A stretch of 62,225 nucleotides of DNA from Gracilibacillus boraciitolerans JCM 21714 (GCF_000521485.1 NZ_BAVS01000019.1:1-62225); one strand, 5' to 3'. Shown: positions 1-9,392, counted from the first letter of the stretch. Numbers and translations: made by a program. The notes: generated by a model from the letters alone, not told the origin.

Positions 1-702
1 ATTGAAGCCAATCGCTTAAGCGGAGGAATACGAGCTTATCGTGAATGGACGGTCGATCTTCTGAATCATTTTGATTTGAAACCGAAATTACTTGTTTTAA
101 ATGGATATACCGGCAACGGAAAAACAATTTTATTGGAACGTCTTGCAGCAAAAGGATATCCGGTTATAGATTTAGAGAAAATAGCGGGTCATCGCGGCTC
201 GATTTTTGGCCATATTGGGATGACCCTGCTAATCAACGATCGTTTGATTATAATTTACTCGAAAAACTACTTGATTTGGAGCACCAGCTACATACTAATT
301 GAAGGTGAAAGTAAGCGGATCGGGAAGGTCATGATGCCGGACTGGCTGGATCAGATTAAAGAACAAAGCCAGCAAATATTTATTCATTTACCTATAGAGG
401 AACGGATTAGAAATATTCTCGATGATTATCAGCCATGGTTAACACCTGATCAATTTATGGAAGCCTTTCAGTTAATTAGAAGAAGGTTGCCAACACCTGT
501 TGCAAAAGAAATTGCTCAACATTTAGAGGAACAAGATTTTTCCCAGGCGGTTGAATTGTTACTAACTTACTATTATGATTCTCTTTATGACTATTCAACG
601 AACTATCCAAAGAGTCAAACAACAGAAATCTATGCTAATGATATAAAAGAAGCGGAAGAACAAGTAGAAGAATTACTTTTGAAATTGCAACAAGTTCATT
701 AG
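1..702 (+). CDS. mnmH: tRNA 2-selenouridine synthase MnmH, C-terminal part
   Basis: This is the C-terminal part of MnmH (SelU/YbbB), which converts wobble 2-thiouridine of certain tRNAs to 2-selenouridine. The frame is open from base 1, so the rhodanese domain and the start lie outside the window. A P-loop (GYTGNGKT) and the family text GHRGSIFGHIG are visible. Codons from about 224 to 288 read nonsense: a C is missing in the run at 224-226 and a further loss near 286 restores the frame before EGESKRIG. The shadowed frame there reads ANQRSFDYNLLEKLL, which fits the family better. The two shifts cancel, so the ORF looks intact but is locally wrong. The family assignment rests on the P-loop and GHRG text. 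Confidence 0.8.
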   Translation: MEANRLSGGIRAYREWTVDLLNHFDLKPKLLVLNGYTGNGKTILLERLAAKGYPVIDLEKIAGHRGSIFGHIGMTLLINDRLIIIYSKNYLIWSTSYILIEGESKRIGKVMMPDWLDQIKEQSQQIFIHLPIEERIRNILDDYQPWLTPDQFMEAFQLIRRRLPTPVAKEIAQHLEEQDFSQAVELLLTYYYDSLYDYSTNYPKSQTTEIYANDIKEAEEQVEELLLKLQQVH

Positions 703-788
703 AAAGAACCGATACACTTAAATTGGAACTGGAGTTGCTTCGGGTTTAGTTGAAACATTTCCTTTTTAATCCTCTATATTCTTTTTTT

Positions 789-826
789 AAAAACCACTGA
801 TTTCGTTTATGGAATCAGTGGTTTTT
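789..826 (+). terminator. Rho-independent terminator after mnmH
   Basis: The inverted repeat AAAACCACTGATT / AATCAGTGGTTTT with a 10-base loop is followed by a T run. It sits about 90 bases after the mnmH stop. The stem is flanked by A and T runs on both sides, so it could also work for minus-strand transcripts. The rest of 703-998 is AT-rich and I see no gene in it. Confidence 0.75.
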
Positions 827-998
827 ATATTTTTTATTATTATCTTCTCAAATGCTCTATACTTTATTCCGCTTTACAGTTGTATAATCGATTGGATCGA
901 TTTTAATACTTACACTTTTATTATGAATTTTCGTTAAATGTAAATTTTCATCTATTTATAGAACTTCAACATATAATAAGTTCTTCTATTTTTCATAT

Positions 999-1726
999 CT
1001 ATTGAATTCGTGTGATAACAAGATGTGCTGAAACTGGCCTTGTTCCTCCAGCGAGAGGAGTGATAGTTAGTGCTGTTGCATTCCCGGCAGGATTGCGCAC
1101 AGTTAGTAAAGAGTTGATGACAGAAGTCTCTACTAGAGCCATACCTACAATTTGAGATGTACCTGTTGCACGCCCAACCACTGTGTAAGCTAAATCAGCC
1201 CCCCCGTTTAAAGTTAGTATTAGTTGTCCCGCTTCCGAAACACTTACTTGGAAAAGCACTTGATACACACCTATTTCAGTTAAGTTAAATGTAGTATCAT
1301 TAACACGAAGAATATCAGTGAGACTTGTTGGGCCATCTTGAGGAAAACTTACGTCTGTACCCGGTGCTACTGTGGCAGCATTGTCTGGCGGCATTAAAGC
1401 AAAAAAGTCAGCAAATGCTATTAATCCTCCTGCTGGACCTGCTGGGCCTGTCGCTCCTGTTTCTCCCTGTGGTCCTGCTGGGCCTGTACCCCCCCTGTTT
1501 CTCCCTGTGGTCCGGCTGGGCCTGCTATTCCCTGTTCTCCCTGTGGTCCGGCTGGGCCGGCTACTCCCTGTTCTCCTTGTGGTCCGGCTGGGCCTGCTAT
1601 TCCCTGTGGTCCCTGTGGTCCGGCTGGGCCTGTAGCTCCTCTTGGACCGGGAGGACATATGCAATTTTGTTTTTTTGGTTTTGGTACCGGATATATTGGA
1701 CAACAACCACTATATTTTTTCACCAT
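999..1726 (-). CDS. Collagen-like spore-surface protein with BclA-type C-terminal domain (frameshifted)
   Basis: The start at 1726 follows a TGAGGTGAT ribosome site. The N-terminus is Cys- and Pro-rich ([13 protein letters not shown]). About 14 Gly-X-Y triplets follow ([10 protein letters not shown] type), then a roughly 135-residue C-terminal domain of BclA type containing [17 protein letters not shown]. Such proteins form hair-like fibres on spores; the C-terminal domain trimerises as a TNF-like fold (known from BclA). The frame breaks at the C run 1489-1495: seven bases are written where five keep the Gly-X-Y register. A second run, at 1199-1205, adds one Gly. The collagen repeats are near-identical at the DNA level and may vary in number. 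It appears to be a single-gene unit. Family confidence is high; spore location is inferred. Confidence 0.8.
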
Positions 1727-1911
1727 AAATAATCACCTCAATCAGTATTTACCTTATGGTATGTTGATGTTCTCCCTTATGCTTGGATGATAACCACAAT
1801 ATACATTTAGCTAAAGTTTCATATTTAAATTTTTAACATATATTTACATTCCATTTGTTAACTTAAATGAGTCAAGGAAGAACTTAGATCATGTTCCGTA
1901 TCTAGAATTTC

Positions 1912-1945
1912 AAAAAGGCCGTCTCTTAAGACGACCTTTTTTCTT
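1912..1945 (-). terminator. Terminator of the DUF4352 gene cluster
   Basis: A hairpin pairing AAAAAGG and CGTC on one side with GACG and CCTTTTTT on the other sits directly beyond the stop at 1946. The minus-strand transcript ends in a U-rich tract. Confidence 0.65.
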
Positions 1946-2560
1946 TTATTTAAGATTTATTTCGATTCTCTCCGTTCCCCCCCAAAATCCTGTTTGTGCT
2001 TGTAATATCGAGTCGGCAACATTAAAGTCAGCTCCCACTTCGAACACAACAGTACCCGTTTTTTCAAGTCCTGGATTGATTTGTGTTAAGAAAAAATCAG
2101 ATTCTGGATTAGTATTCATCATAACATTACCATCTGTAGAAGGATCATATTCTGTTCCTTCTGCTCCAATCAGTTTAAAAAAGGAAGAATCTATTGTTAT
2201 ACTTTCCTTTTTATCATTCTTAATTGTCACATCGATCATGACAAATTGTCCACTCGTTGTCGCAGGTTCGATAAATTCATTGCCGGTACTGATTTCTGTG
2301 GTAGTTTCTACGTTATTAACTGTAAAGGCTACATCAGCAATCGTTGCAGTATCTCCAACTCCAGCAGTAGTCACTTCATCTTCAGTTTCATCGGTTTTTT
2401 CCGCTACATCATCTGATTCCTGGTTATCTCCTTCAGCTGCTTCTGTTGCTTTATTTTCTGTTACTTCTCCCGATTCACTCTTCTCGTCGTCGCCGAATAT
2501 TACACTTACTACGATTAAACCAACAACAATAATACCTGCCCATTTAAAAAAACTTTTCAT
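1946..2560 (-). CDS. Membrane-anchored DUF4352 protein
   Basis: The protein has 204 residues. A single N-terminal membrane or signal segment (residues about 5-23, WAGIIVVGLIVVSVIFG) precedes an acidic low-complexity linker rich in Glu, Asp and Thr (about 25-68). A C-terminal Ig/telokin-like domain of DUF4352 type follows (about 70-204). The C-terminal domain faces outside the cell if the segment acts as an anchor; its function is unknown. A run of seven at 1977-1983 gives Trp-Gly-Gly near the end where relatives would have a single Gly. It lies 15 bases after the next gene upstream, so the two are probably co-transcribed and end at the hairpin at 1912-1945. Confidence 0.75.
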   Translation of the reverse strand: MKSFFKWAGIIVVGLIVVSVIFGDDEKSESGEVTENKATEAAEGDNQESDDVAEKTDETEDEVTTAGVGDTATIADVAFTVNNVETTTEISTGNEFIEPATTSGQFVMIDVTIKNDKKESITIDSSFFKLIGAEGTEYDPSTDGNVMMNTNPESDFFLTQINPGLEKTGTVVFEVGADFNVADSILQAQTGFWGGTERIEINLK

Positions 2561-2575
2561 GTCGATTTCCTCCCT

Positions 2576-2902
2576 TTATTTTGCTCTTTGTTTTTCTTTT
2601 GGCTGAATTCTAAACGCTAAAATACCTGCTATTAATAAGAAAATAAATGCTATTGTAAAAAATAAACCATTTGCGTAGATGCCATATAATGCGATAATGA
2701 TCAATCCTGCACCACTTGGCTTATTCCATTTCCATGACAAGAATCCAAGAAAAATAGCTAATGCTGATAACCAAAATACCGCAGCTCCATCATTCGACAT
2801 TGTTGCATCACCAAACATTTCACCTCCAGCCGTGACCATAAACCCACTAACTAAACCAGATAAACCTCCTAAAACAGATAAAACTGCCACCCAAATTTTC
2901 AT
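2576..2902 (-). CDS. Small four-helix membrane protein, DUF4064-like
   Basis: I chose the ATG at 2902 because AAGGAGG lies eight bases upstream; a longer in-frame extension has no ribosome site. The 108-residue protein has about four hydrophobic segments (MKIWVAVLSVLGGLSGLVSG, a second after FWLSALAIFLGF, then two near the end) and a basic tail ending KEKQRAK. It resembles DUF4064 membrane proteins of Firmicutes; the biochemical role is unknown. It lies between the DUF4352 gene and the DUF6438-like gene in the same direction with short gaps, which suggests an operon. Confidence 0.6.
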   Translation of the reverse strand: MKIWVAVLSVLGGLSGLVSGFMVTAGGEMFGDATMSNDGAAVFWLSALAIFLGFLSWKWNKPSGAGLIIIALYGIYANGLFFTIAFIFLLIAGILAFRIQPKEKQRAK

Positions 2903-2921
2903 ATTAATTTCCTCCTTGGTT

Positions 2922-3359
2922 TTATTCAGTAGCTTCGTTGTATGTCGAAGCACCGATAAATTTTTGTAACCCAATAACTTTTTCAATTCTTTTTTCAAAT
3001 TGTTCTAATTCTTGAAATGATTGATTATCCTCGGAACCCTCTTCGGCAAAATCCCCCCCTAAATAGTGCTCCACTTCTTTTTCAACTCCATCTTGATAGC
3101 TCACCTTAATCGTGCAATATGGTAAATCTGTAGCAAATATCGTAGCAGCAGGATATGTGAAATGACGGAAATCAAATGATTGTAACAACTCTCCCAACTG
3201 TTGTAATTTTCTATTATCTAATTGAAACTCTACTTCTCCAGCACGATGCACAAACATGCCTCCAAACCACTTTGCGGTGCCATCTTTTTTCACTATTACT
3301 TCAAATTCAGGACAATCTCCATAACAAATGGACCTTGATAAAATAATTTTCTCGAACAT
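2922..3359 (-). CDS. DUF6438-like protein
   Basis: This 145-residue soluble protein carries the pattern SRSICYGDCPEFEVIVKKDG near its N-terminus. That resembles the CxGxCPxY pattern of DUF6438 domains, whose function is unknown. The start at 3359 is preceded by an unusual ribosome site: six G in a row (3367-3372). A seven-base run at 3053-3059 writes Leu-Gly-Gly-Asp where one Gly is likely original. It is the first gene of the three-gene minus-strand group ending at 1946. No signal peptide is seen. Confidence 0.6.
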   Translation of the reverse strand: MFEKIILSRSICYGDCPEFEVIVKKDGTAKWFGGMFVHRAGEVEFQLDNRKLQQLGELLQSFDFRHFTYPAATIFATDLPYCTIKVSYQDGVEKEVEHYLGGDFAEEGSEDNQSFQELEQFEKRIEKVIGLQKFIGASTYNEATE

Positions 3360-3603
3360 CTATTAACCCCCCTTTTTTAACGGCCTTGTTTATGGCTATA
3401 GATAGTATTATAGAACCCCATGTGGAACTATTAATGTCAGTTAAGAAATTTTTTTGTGTTATTATAAAATCAAATAGAAAACGCAATATTCGTTTATAAA
3501 GCATAAGGACTTTCAGTTGGATTTAATATGAACCAAAGTACAATGTAGAGAATAGTTAAGTTTTTACATCTCTTTATGGAAATTTTTCATTCTAGATAAG
3601 TAA

Positions 3604-3637
3604 ATAAAAAGCTAACTCATTTTCGAGTTAGCTTTTT
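3604..3637 (-). terminator. Terminator of the WYL regulator gene
   Basis: The stem GCTAACTC / GAGTTAGC is flanked by A and T runs and overlaps the last codons of the regulator. It acts for the minus strand. Confidence 0.75.
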
Positions 3638-4581
3638 GCTTCCGTATAAAGTTGCAACATTCGGTCAACTTCTAAATGTATTTCGTCTTTTAATCGAACT
3701 GGAGCGATAACTATTACTTTCGAACCCATACCTAATATCCACTTTTTTATTGATTGTTCTCCGTTTAAAGTCGCTTTAAAACGAATTGCATTATGTGGCA
3801 ATTCTTCTATAACCTGATCATCACTATAAATCGATTCTTTTACCTGGTTCGAAAAAGGAGTTTCAATGATTAACTCGACTTCTTGTGGTTCACGAATAAA
3901 TCCTAAATGTGGAAACTGTGCTCTAATATCAAAATCTTCTGGAAGATAATAGTTCTGATCCGTGTCCTTGATTTCATGGATACGAATTATTTTGAATGTA
4001 CGCATTGCTTCTTTCTCTTCACAATAGCTGACACAGTAAATATTTTCATCGTATACAACAAAAGCATAAGGATGAATAGTCCTGATTGTGACTTCGTTTG
4101 TTGAAGCTGCTTCGTATGTAATCACGACTTTTTTTCGGTGGTTAAAAGCATGATACAATCTTTTGTAATGCGCTGATTCATTACCAACTTCAGAATTGAT
4201 TAAATAATCATTGGCAAAATAAAAATGTTTGCTGCTTAACGATTGATCACGTTGGGCTGCTTTAATTTTTTCCAATGCATTACTTAAGGTACTTTCATGA
4301 TCAGGCAGTTTCGATAAATAGGATTTAATAGCAATTTGGAGTTCTTGCACCTCTGACGGGTTGAAATTACGAATAGGTAAAATCGAACGGCGATCTAATG
4401 AATACCCTCCATTTGTGCCTCTTTCACTTTCAATATAGATCCCTGCCTTTTCTAGATCATCGCGATAAACCCTTATCATGCGAGGCTTTACTTCTAGTTC
4501 CTCTGCTAAGTCTTCTATTTTCATTCTAGGTCGTGCCATAAGAAGCTGTATCATTTGCAGACAATTGCTTAATTTACTCAT
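3628..4581 (-). CDS. HTH/WYL-domain transcriptional regulator
   Basis: The 317-residue protein is counted from the ATG at 4581, which follows GGAAGGGAAGAG; a longer upstream extension lacks a ribosome site. The N-terminal winged helix-turn-helix (residues about 1-60, MIQLLMARPRMKIEDLAEEL and MIRVYRDDLEKAG) is of the HTH_11 type. A WYL domain (about 135-215) and a C-terminal WCX-like extension follow. WYL proteins usually sense ligands or nucleic acids and act as repressors or activators (family knowledge). Its target is unknown. It stands alone with its own terminator, facing away from yqeM, and may control the neighbouring accessory genes. Confidence 0.8.
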   Translation of the reverse strand: MSKLSNCLQMIQLLMARPRMKIEDLAEELEVKPRMIRVYRDDLEKAGIYIESERGTNGGYSLDRRSILPIRNFNPSEVQELQIAIKSYLSKLPDHESTLSNALEKIKAAQRDQSLSSKHFYFANDYLINSEVGNESAHYKRLYHAFNHRKKVVITYEAASTNEVTIRTIHPYAFVVYDENIYCVSYCEEKEAMRTFKIIRIHEIKDTDQNYYLPEDFDIRAQFPHLGFIREPQEVELIIETPFSNQVKESIYSDDQVIEELPHNAIRFKATLNGEQSIKKWILGMGSKVIVIAPVRLKDEIHLEVDRMLQLYTEAKS

Positions 4582-4828
4582 GCAGTCTCTTCCCTTCCGT
4601 TTATATGGTAATAATTTAACCATGTTAATATGTTTAATAATCAAGCTTTCTTTATATAGCACTAGAGACTCATATGTTTCCTGCTTGTATCAATCCTATA
4701 GTCCTTTAACTAACACATAAATAATCCGCCTTCTATACTTAGTGTCTGCTATTCCGAGATAATATGCAGAGTTTCTAGTATTTATATGCATTCCAGCTTT
4801 TATTTCTGCTGAGTATGAAGACTTTCTA

Positions 4829-4866
4829 TAAAAAAACAAGATAAACCTTTAAAAAGGTTTATCTCG
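4829..4866 (-). terminator. Terminator of the yqe cluster
   Basis: The perfect inverted repeat GATAAACCTTT / AAAGGTTTATC is followed, in minus-strand sense, by seven U. It lies immediately after the yqeM stop and marks the end of the cluster that starts at yqeG. Confidence 0.85.
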
Positions 4867-4867
4867 A

Positions 4868-5591
4868 TTATTTCTGGCAGGTAAAAAAGAAGCGTTCTGT
4901 ACTTTTATTATCATTTAATTGCTTAATAGAGAAATCTCCATAGAGTTGAATATTTTTAAAGCCTACTTTTGAAAGTAATTCTTTATAAATTTCAACCGAA
5001 AAAGTCCGTTGGCTATGTTGCTCGTCAAAGCGGTCATATTTTCCAGATGATTCATCCAGCAGAAAAAAAGTTAAATCATGCACGACACTTCCTTCTTCTT
5101 CTCCTTGTTCGCATAACCAGACATAGGAGATATCTTCATAAATTTCGGCAAACGTTTCACCGATTAAGTCTTCCGTGAAATGCCTGAGACTATGGACGTC
5201 AAAAATGAATTGTCCTCCGTCTTTTAAACTATCCCAAACGTTTTTAAAAACTTTTTCAAGATCGCCCTCCGTCGTAATATAATTTATTACATCACAGAGG
5301 CTGACCACGACATCAAAATCAGCCATTCCTTCTAGTTCACGAATATCTTGCTGGATATACTGAACGCCTGATGTATGAGCCTGGGCAAATGCCAGCATAT
5401 CTTCAGAAAAGTCTACACCTGTAACCGAAAATCCGGCACTTGCAAACCTGTCTGACAATCTTCCAGTGCCACAACCAAGGTCAAGCATATTCCCACTGCT
5501 GACGAAATGCTCGACAAATGCTTGCCACTCATTATATGGGGGCATCTTCCATCAATATATCATAAACATATGCTAGTTTTGAATAAGCCAT
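4868..5591 (-). CDS. yqeM: Class I SAM-dependent methyltransferase YqeM (frameshifted near start)
   Basis: Motif I (LDLGCGTGRLSD) and later Rossmann strands mark a class I methyltransferase; the B. subtilis counterpart YqeM sits in the same place and its substrate is not firmly known. The real start is the ATG at 5591, giving MAYSKLAYVYDILMEDAP. The frame then breaks at the run 5538-5542, written with five bases where four are needed to continue into YNEWQAFVEHF. The start lies one base beyond the rsfS stop, so translation is probably coupled. About 241 residues once repaired. Confidence 0.85.
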
Positions 5592-5592
5592 T

Positions 5593-5943
5593 TTATAGTT
5601 TCACTTCTAGCTGAGGAGCGTCTCCCCCCCATAATTTCTCCAAATTATAATAATTGCGTTCCTCACGATGGAAAATATGGCAGACAATATCCCCCCCTAG
5701 GTCTACCAGTATCCACCTTGCCTGATCAAAACCTTCCATACGCTTCACATCGATATCCTGCTCGTTTGCTATATCTTTTACTCCACGTGCGATCGCCTGG
5801 ACCTGACGTTCATTTGTTCCTTCACAGATTAGAAAGTAATCTGCAATTAAAGATACATTTTTCATATCCATAATCACAATATCCTCTGCACGTTTATCAT
5901 CACACGCTTTTGCTACTAGATCTACTAATTCTTTATTTTGCAT
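5593..5943 (-). CDS. rsfS: Ribosomal silencing factor RsfS
   Basis: The protein has 116 residues. RsfS binds ribosomal protein uL14 on the 50S subunit and blocks subunit joining in starvation (known for the family). Conserved text includes KACDDKRAEDI, YFLICEGTNERQVQAIA and MEGFDQARW. Two seven-base runs (5624-5630 and 5691-5697) give LWGGDAP and DLGGDIV, where homologues have LWGDAP and LGD: each adds one Gly without breaking the frame. It overlaps yqeK by 11 bases. Confidence 0.93.
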   Translation of the reverse strand: MQNKELVDLVAKACDDKRAEDIVIMDMKNVSLIADYFLICEGTNERQVQAIARGVKDIANEQDIDVKRMEGFDQARWILVDLGGDIVCHIFHREERNYYNLEKLWGGDAPQLEVKL

Positions 5944-6505
5944 TCATGTTCCTCCCTAATTTCTCATTATATAATTGAAATGTATCTGGATAAATTGGTT
6001 GATTTTTGCTCATCAAATAGGTAATCGTATTACGTGCTGCTAGCCAACAAGCCTGATCGATATCGTCCTTAACGATTGCTCGTACTTCTTCAACTCCAGG
6101 AAAGTCACGTCCCGGCTCAATATAATCTGCAATAAATATGATCTGATCCAGTAAAGACATCTTTTGTTTTCCAGTAGTATGCCAGGTAATCGCACTTAGT
6201 ATTTCAGAATCATCTATTCCGACTTCACGTGCGACCATCTTCGCACCAACCGGCGCATGCCATAGTTCCGGATGGTAGTCGAGCAAGTCTTGAGGCAGTT
6301 TTTCTTCTATGATCCATCGCTTCATTTCAGCTGGGTCACGATATTTCGCATAATCATGCAGAATGGCAGCCATCTCCACCTTTCTCTCATTCACTCCATA
6401 ATGTTTTGCTAAGTCTAAAGCTGTTTCCATTACCCGAATGGTATGTTCAAATCTTGCTTTCGTTAATTGTTTTTCAACTATTTCTAAAGCTTTTGTTCTT
6501 TCCAC
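5933..6505 (-). CDS. yqeK: HD-domain Ap4A hydrolase YqeK
   Basis: This 190-residue HD-superfamily phosphohydrolase has its metal-binding residues in EHTIRV, AILHDYAKY and WHAPVGA, with a further Asp in FIADYIEPGR. YqeK enzymes split diadenosine tetraphosphate symmetrically into two ADP (known for the family). The gene lies between nadD and rsfS and overlaps rsfS, as in B. subtilis. It shows no run-length defects. Confidence 0.92.
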   Translation of the reverse strand: MERTKALEIVEKQLTKARFEHTIRVMETALDLAKHYGVNERKVEMAAILHDYAKYRDPAEMKRWIIEEKLPQDLLDYHPELWHAPVGAKMVAREVGIDDSEILSAITWHTTGKQKMSLLDQIIFIADYIEPGRDFPGVEEVRAIVKDDIDQACWLAARNTITYLMSKNQPIYPDTFQLYNEKLGRNMNAK

Positions 6506-6546
6506 TTTTTCACACTCCTGACTAAAAAGAAAACCATTATTACATA

Positions 6547-7112
6547 TTATGAATATAACTTGTATTTATTAATAATATCGATCACGGCTGGAGGCGTCAA
6601 ATAACGGATAGTTTTTCCTTCTTTTAGTCTCTCTCGGATCATGGTAGAAGAAATATCCATTAAAGGCATTTGGACCTCTTCGACCGGATAAGGTGATTTT
6701 AACGTATAGCCTGGTCGGTTAATTCCTACAAAAGTAATCAACTTCAGCAGTTCTTCTATATTGTACCATTTCGGTAAATATTCAACATATCCCCCCCACC
6801 AATAATAAAATAAAATTGATGATTTGGAAAGTCTTCTTTTATCATCTTCATCGTTTGCAGCGTATATGACTTTTCTTTACGTTCCACTTCCACTGTACTA
6901 ATATGAAATGCAGGATTTCCTTCGATCGCCGCTTTGGTCATTTCCACGCGATCCTTTGCCGTGGTTTTGGCCTCCGCTTTATGTGTTGGCTGATAAGATA
7001 AAAGGAACCAAATCTCGTCTAATTCTAATTGGTTATATGCTTGTTCTGCCATCAGTAAGTGGGCGTAATGTGGTGGATCAAAGGTTCCACCTAATATTCC
7101 GATTCGTTTCAT
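6547..7112 (-). CDS. nadD: Nicotinate-nucleotide adenylyltransferase NadD (frameshifted)
   Basis: NadD transfers AMP to nicotinate mononucleotide in NAD synthesis and is essential in most bacteria. The nucleotidyltransferase signature GGTFDPPHYAHLL is at residues 8-20 and the C-terminal STMIRERL motif is present. The frame breaks around 6785-6797: a run of seven gives IIGGGDM, and one G is missing just after (ATGTTG for ATGGTTG). With that base restored the text continues VEYLPKWYNIEELL, as in homologues. As written, the two halves would be inactive fragments, so an error is likelier than loss. Full length is about 189 residues. Confidence 0.9.
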
Positions 7113-7126
7113 AACATCTACCTTCT

Positions 7127-7429
7127 TTATGGCAAGCTTATTTGTTTATTTTCTTCTGACTCTTTATACAAAACGATTGTGTTTCCAATAATTTGAACGA
7201 TATAAGCAGCGGTACCTTGTGCAAGGGATTCTGCTACTTCATCTTTATCTTCCATACAATTTTGCAAAATGGAGATCTTAATTAACTCACGCTTTTCCAG
7301 TGCTTCTGCAACTTGTTTCACCATGTTGTCATTGACACCATCTTTACCGACTTGAAATATCGGCTTTAAAAGATTCGCTTTTGCCCGTAAAAAACGCTTT
7401 TGTTTGCCTGTTAACTTCAACTTATACAC
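7127..7429 (-). CDS. yhbY: YhbY-family RNA-binding protein (YqeI)
   Basis: This is a 100-residue CRS1/YhbY (CRM) domain protein with LTGKQKRFLRAKAN at the start and IFQVGKDGVND, the expected GKxG-like loop. YhbY binds the ribosomal large subunit precursor (family knowledge). It overlaps the end of aroE by eight bases and precedes nadD, matching the B. subtilis order. Confidence 0.9.
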   Translation of the reverse strand: MYKLKLTGKQKRFLRAKANLLKPIFQVGKDGVNDNMVKQVAEALEKRELIKISILQNCMEDKDEVAESLAQGTAAYIVQIIGNTIVLYKESEENKQISLP

Positions 7430-8268
7430 CTCTTAATTTGTTTTCTAATTTATCAACTAGATGAGTAACATCTAAGTTCTTGCCAGTCCACTTCTCAAAA
7501 GCTAATTGACCTTGATAAAGCAACATGGCATGACCATGATGGATGCTTGCCCCCCCACACTTACTGGCATCTGCTAACAATTTGGTCATAATCGGCTGAT
7601 AGACAATGTCACTTACCACTGTCTGAGTACGCAGATTTGTTAATGAAATAATTTGTTTATCCACATTTGGTTTCATTCCCACTGAGGTTGTTTGTACTAC
7701 CAAGTCATATTCCGCAAGCTTCAACTCGGCTTCAGGATAACTTAATACAGAGGTTTGTACATTTCCAAACCTTAATGGCAGAAGGTCTTCTGCTTTTTCC
7801 TTGGAACGATTCGCAATATCAATTCTTTTCACTTGCTGCTGTCCCAACGCCCGGTAAATACCGCGTGCTGCCCCCCCACCAGCACCTAGTAAGAGCACAG
7901 AAGTCTCACGATTCAAAAGAGCAGGATACCGATCTACTATTGAACGCACATATCCTTCCCCATCTGTACTGTAGCCTTTCCACTTACCATTTTGATTTAC
8001 AACTGTATTAACAGCTCCAAGAATTTCTGCATCAGGATCCAGTTCGTCTAAATAATCAACAATCACTTGTTTGTATGGCACTGTCACATTAAAGCCATCA
8101 ATTGCTTGTTCTTTTAACTGCTTTATTACACTTGGAAGAACTTGCTGATTCCCCCTCATATAAAATATATTCCCCGTCTAATCCAGCTAATTTCAAAAAT
8201 TCAGAGTGAATCCATGGAGATAGGGAATGTTCAATTGGATGACCAATCAATCCAAATTTATATACCAT
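7422..8268 (-). CDS. aroE: Shikimate dehydrogenase AroE (frameshifted near start)
   Basis: AroE reduces 3-dehydroshikimate to shikimate with NADPH in aromatic amino acid synthesis. I set the start at 8268 after AGGAGAACGAGC; it reads MVYKFGLIGHPIEHSLSPW, the conserved N-terminus. The frame breaks at 8151-8155, five bases where four are needed (YEGNQQV). The shikimate-binding Lys is in NVTVPYK. The NADP-binding loop reads GAGGGAARG because of a seven-base run at 7871-7877, where the family has GAGGAA. Another at 7550-7556 adds a Gly. About 280 residues after repair. Confidence 0.9.
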
Positions 8269-8283
8269 GCTCGTTCTCCTTCC

Positions 8284-9392
8284 CTAAATTAATGCAGGCC
8301 GTAATGAAATATTGACCCCCCCTTTTGGCACATGAATCGAAATGGTAACACCACCATCTGGAACCGTGATCCAGCCTAAACCTGGTACAACGATATCTGT
8401 CTTCTCTCGTGGTATTTTGATCGTCTGTTTTACCAGTGAAGGTAGTTGTTCTAGCGTTTCTTGTGTCGGTGGCTGCAGTAATTCTCCAACATGTTTTTGA
8501 TAGAATTCATCTGCCTGATCTAATTTTGTTCGATGAATCATCAGTCATTGGAAAGATAACAGACGAACGATTGTTTCATCCCTTTTTCAAAATCAAAACG
8601 AGCGAAACCACCGAAAAATAATGTCTGTTTATCTTGTAATTGATACACCTTTGGTTTAATTTCCTTCTTAGGTGTAATAACTTTCAAATCCTTATCAGAA
8701 ACATAATGAACAAGTTGCCTGCGATTAACAACACCTGGTGTATCGTACATGTTAGATTTTCTATCCAAAGGAATTTGGATAAATCCTAATGTTGTTCCAG
8801 GGAAATAGGATGTCGTAATCGCATTTTTCACTCCACTTGAGCGATTGATCAATTGATTAATAAACGTTGACTTACCAACATTTGTACAGCCTACCACATA
8901 CACATCTTTCCCGTTTCTTCTTTCCTCAATCTCTTTCTCGATGATATCAAATCCCAGACCTTTCTCAGCTGAAGCTAAAAAGACGTCCTGAACAGTCAAA
9001 CCAAACTCACTTGCTGTTTTTTTCATCCAATGAATTAATTTGCTTTTATTTGTCGACTTTGGTAGTAAATCTACTTTATTTCCAATTAGAATTATGGGAT
9101 TGTTACCAGTCAATCGTTGAAATCCAGAAATAAAACTGCCGTTAAAATCAAATATATCAACAATTTTTACAACTAAACTGTTTGTATCACTAATTTTATT
9201 AATCATCCGCAAGTAATCATCATCACTATATTCAACGTCCTGCACTTCATTATAATGCTTTAGTCGAAAACATCGTTGACATATAATATGTTCACTGTCA
9301 AGAGCACTTCTCGGCACAAAACCAGATTTCGTTTTTTCTTTTGTTTGTATCTCAGCTCCACAGCCTTCACAATACATTAGCTCTTCCATCAT
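8284..9392 (-). CDS. yqeH: Circularly permuted GTPase YqeH (frameshifted)
   Basis: YqeH is a 30S ribosome assembly GTPase with permuted motif order. Visible are an N-terminal zinc finger (CEGCG and ICQRC), then G4 (NKVDLLPKS), G1 (GCTNVGKSTF), G2 (FPGTT) and G3 (DTPG). I chose the ATG at 9392 behind GGGAGGA; it overlaps the yqeG stop (ATGA). Near 8544 a C is missing (GACTGATG for GACCTGATG), which splits off the C-terminal part starting IHRTKLDQAD. A seven-base run at 8316-8322 gives VPKGGVN for an expected VPKGV. About 368 residues after repair. Confidence 0.92.

Noticed and set aside
1325-1732. Plus-strand frames opposite the collagen-like gene
   Set aside because: Low-complexity translations of the Gly-X-Y repeat DNA; no ribosome sites.
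3307-3504. Short minus-strand frame upstream of the DUF6438 gene
   Set aside because: It overlaps the real gene start, has no ribosome site and no recognisable domain.
7667-8011. Plus-strand 114-codon frame inside aroE
   Set aside because: Shadow of aroE; codon pattern and composition mirror the opposite strand.
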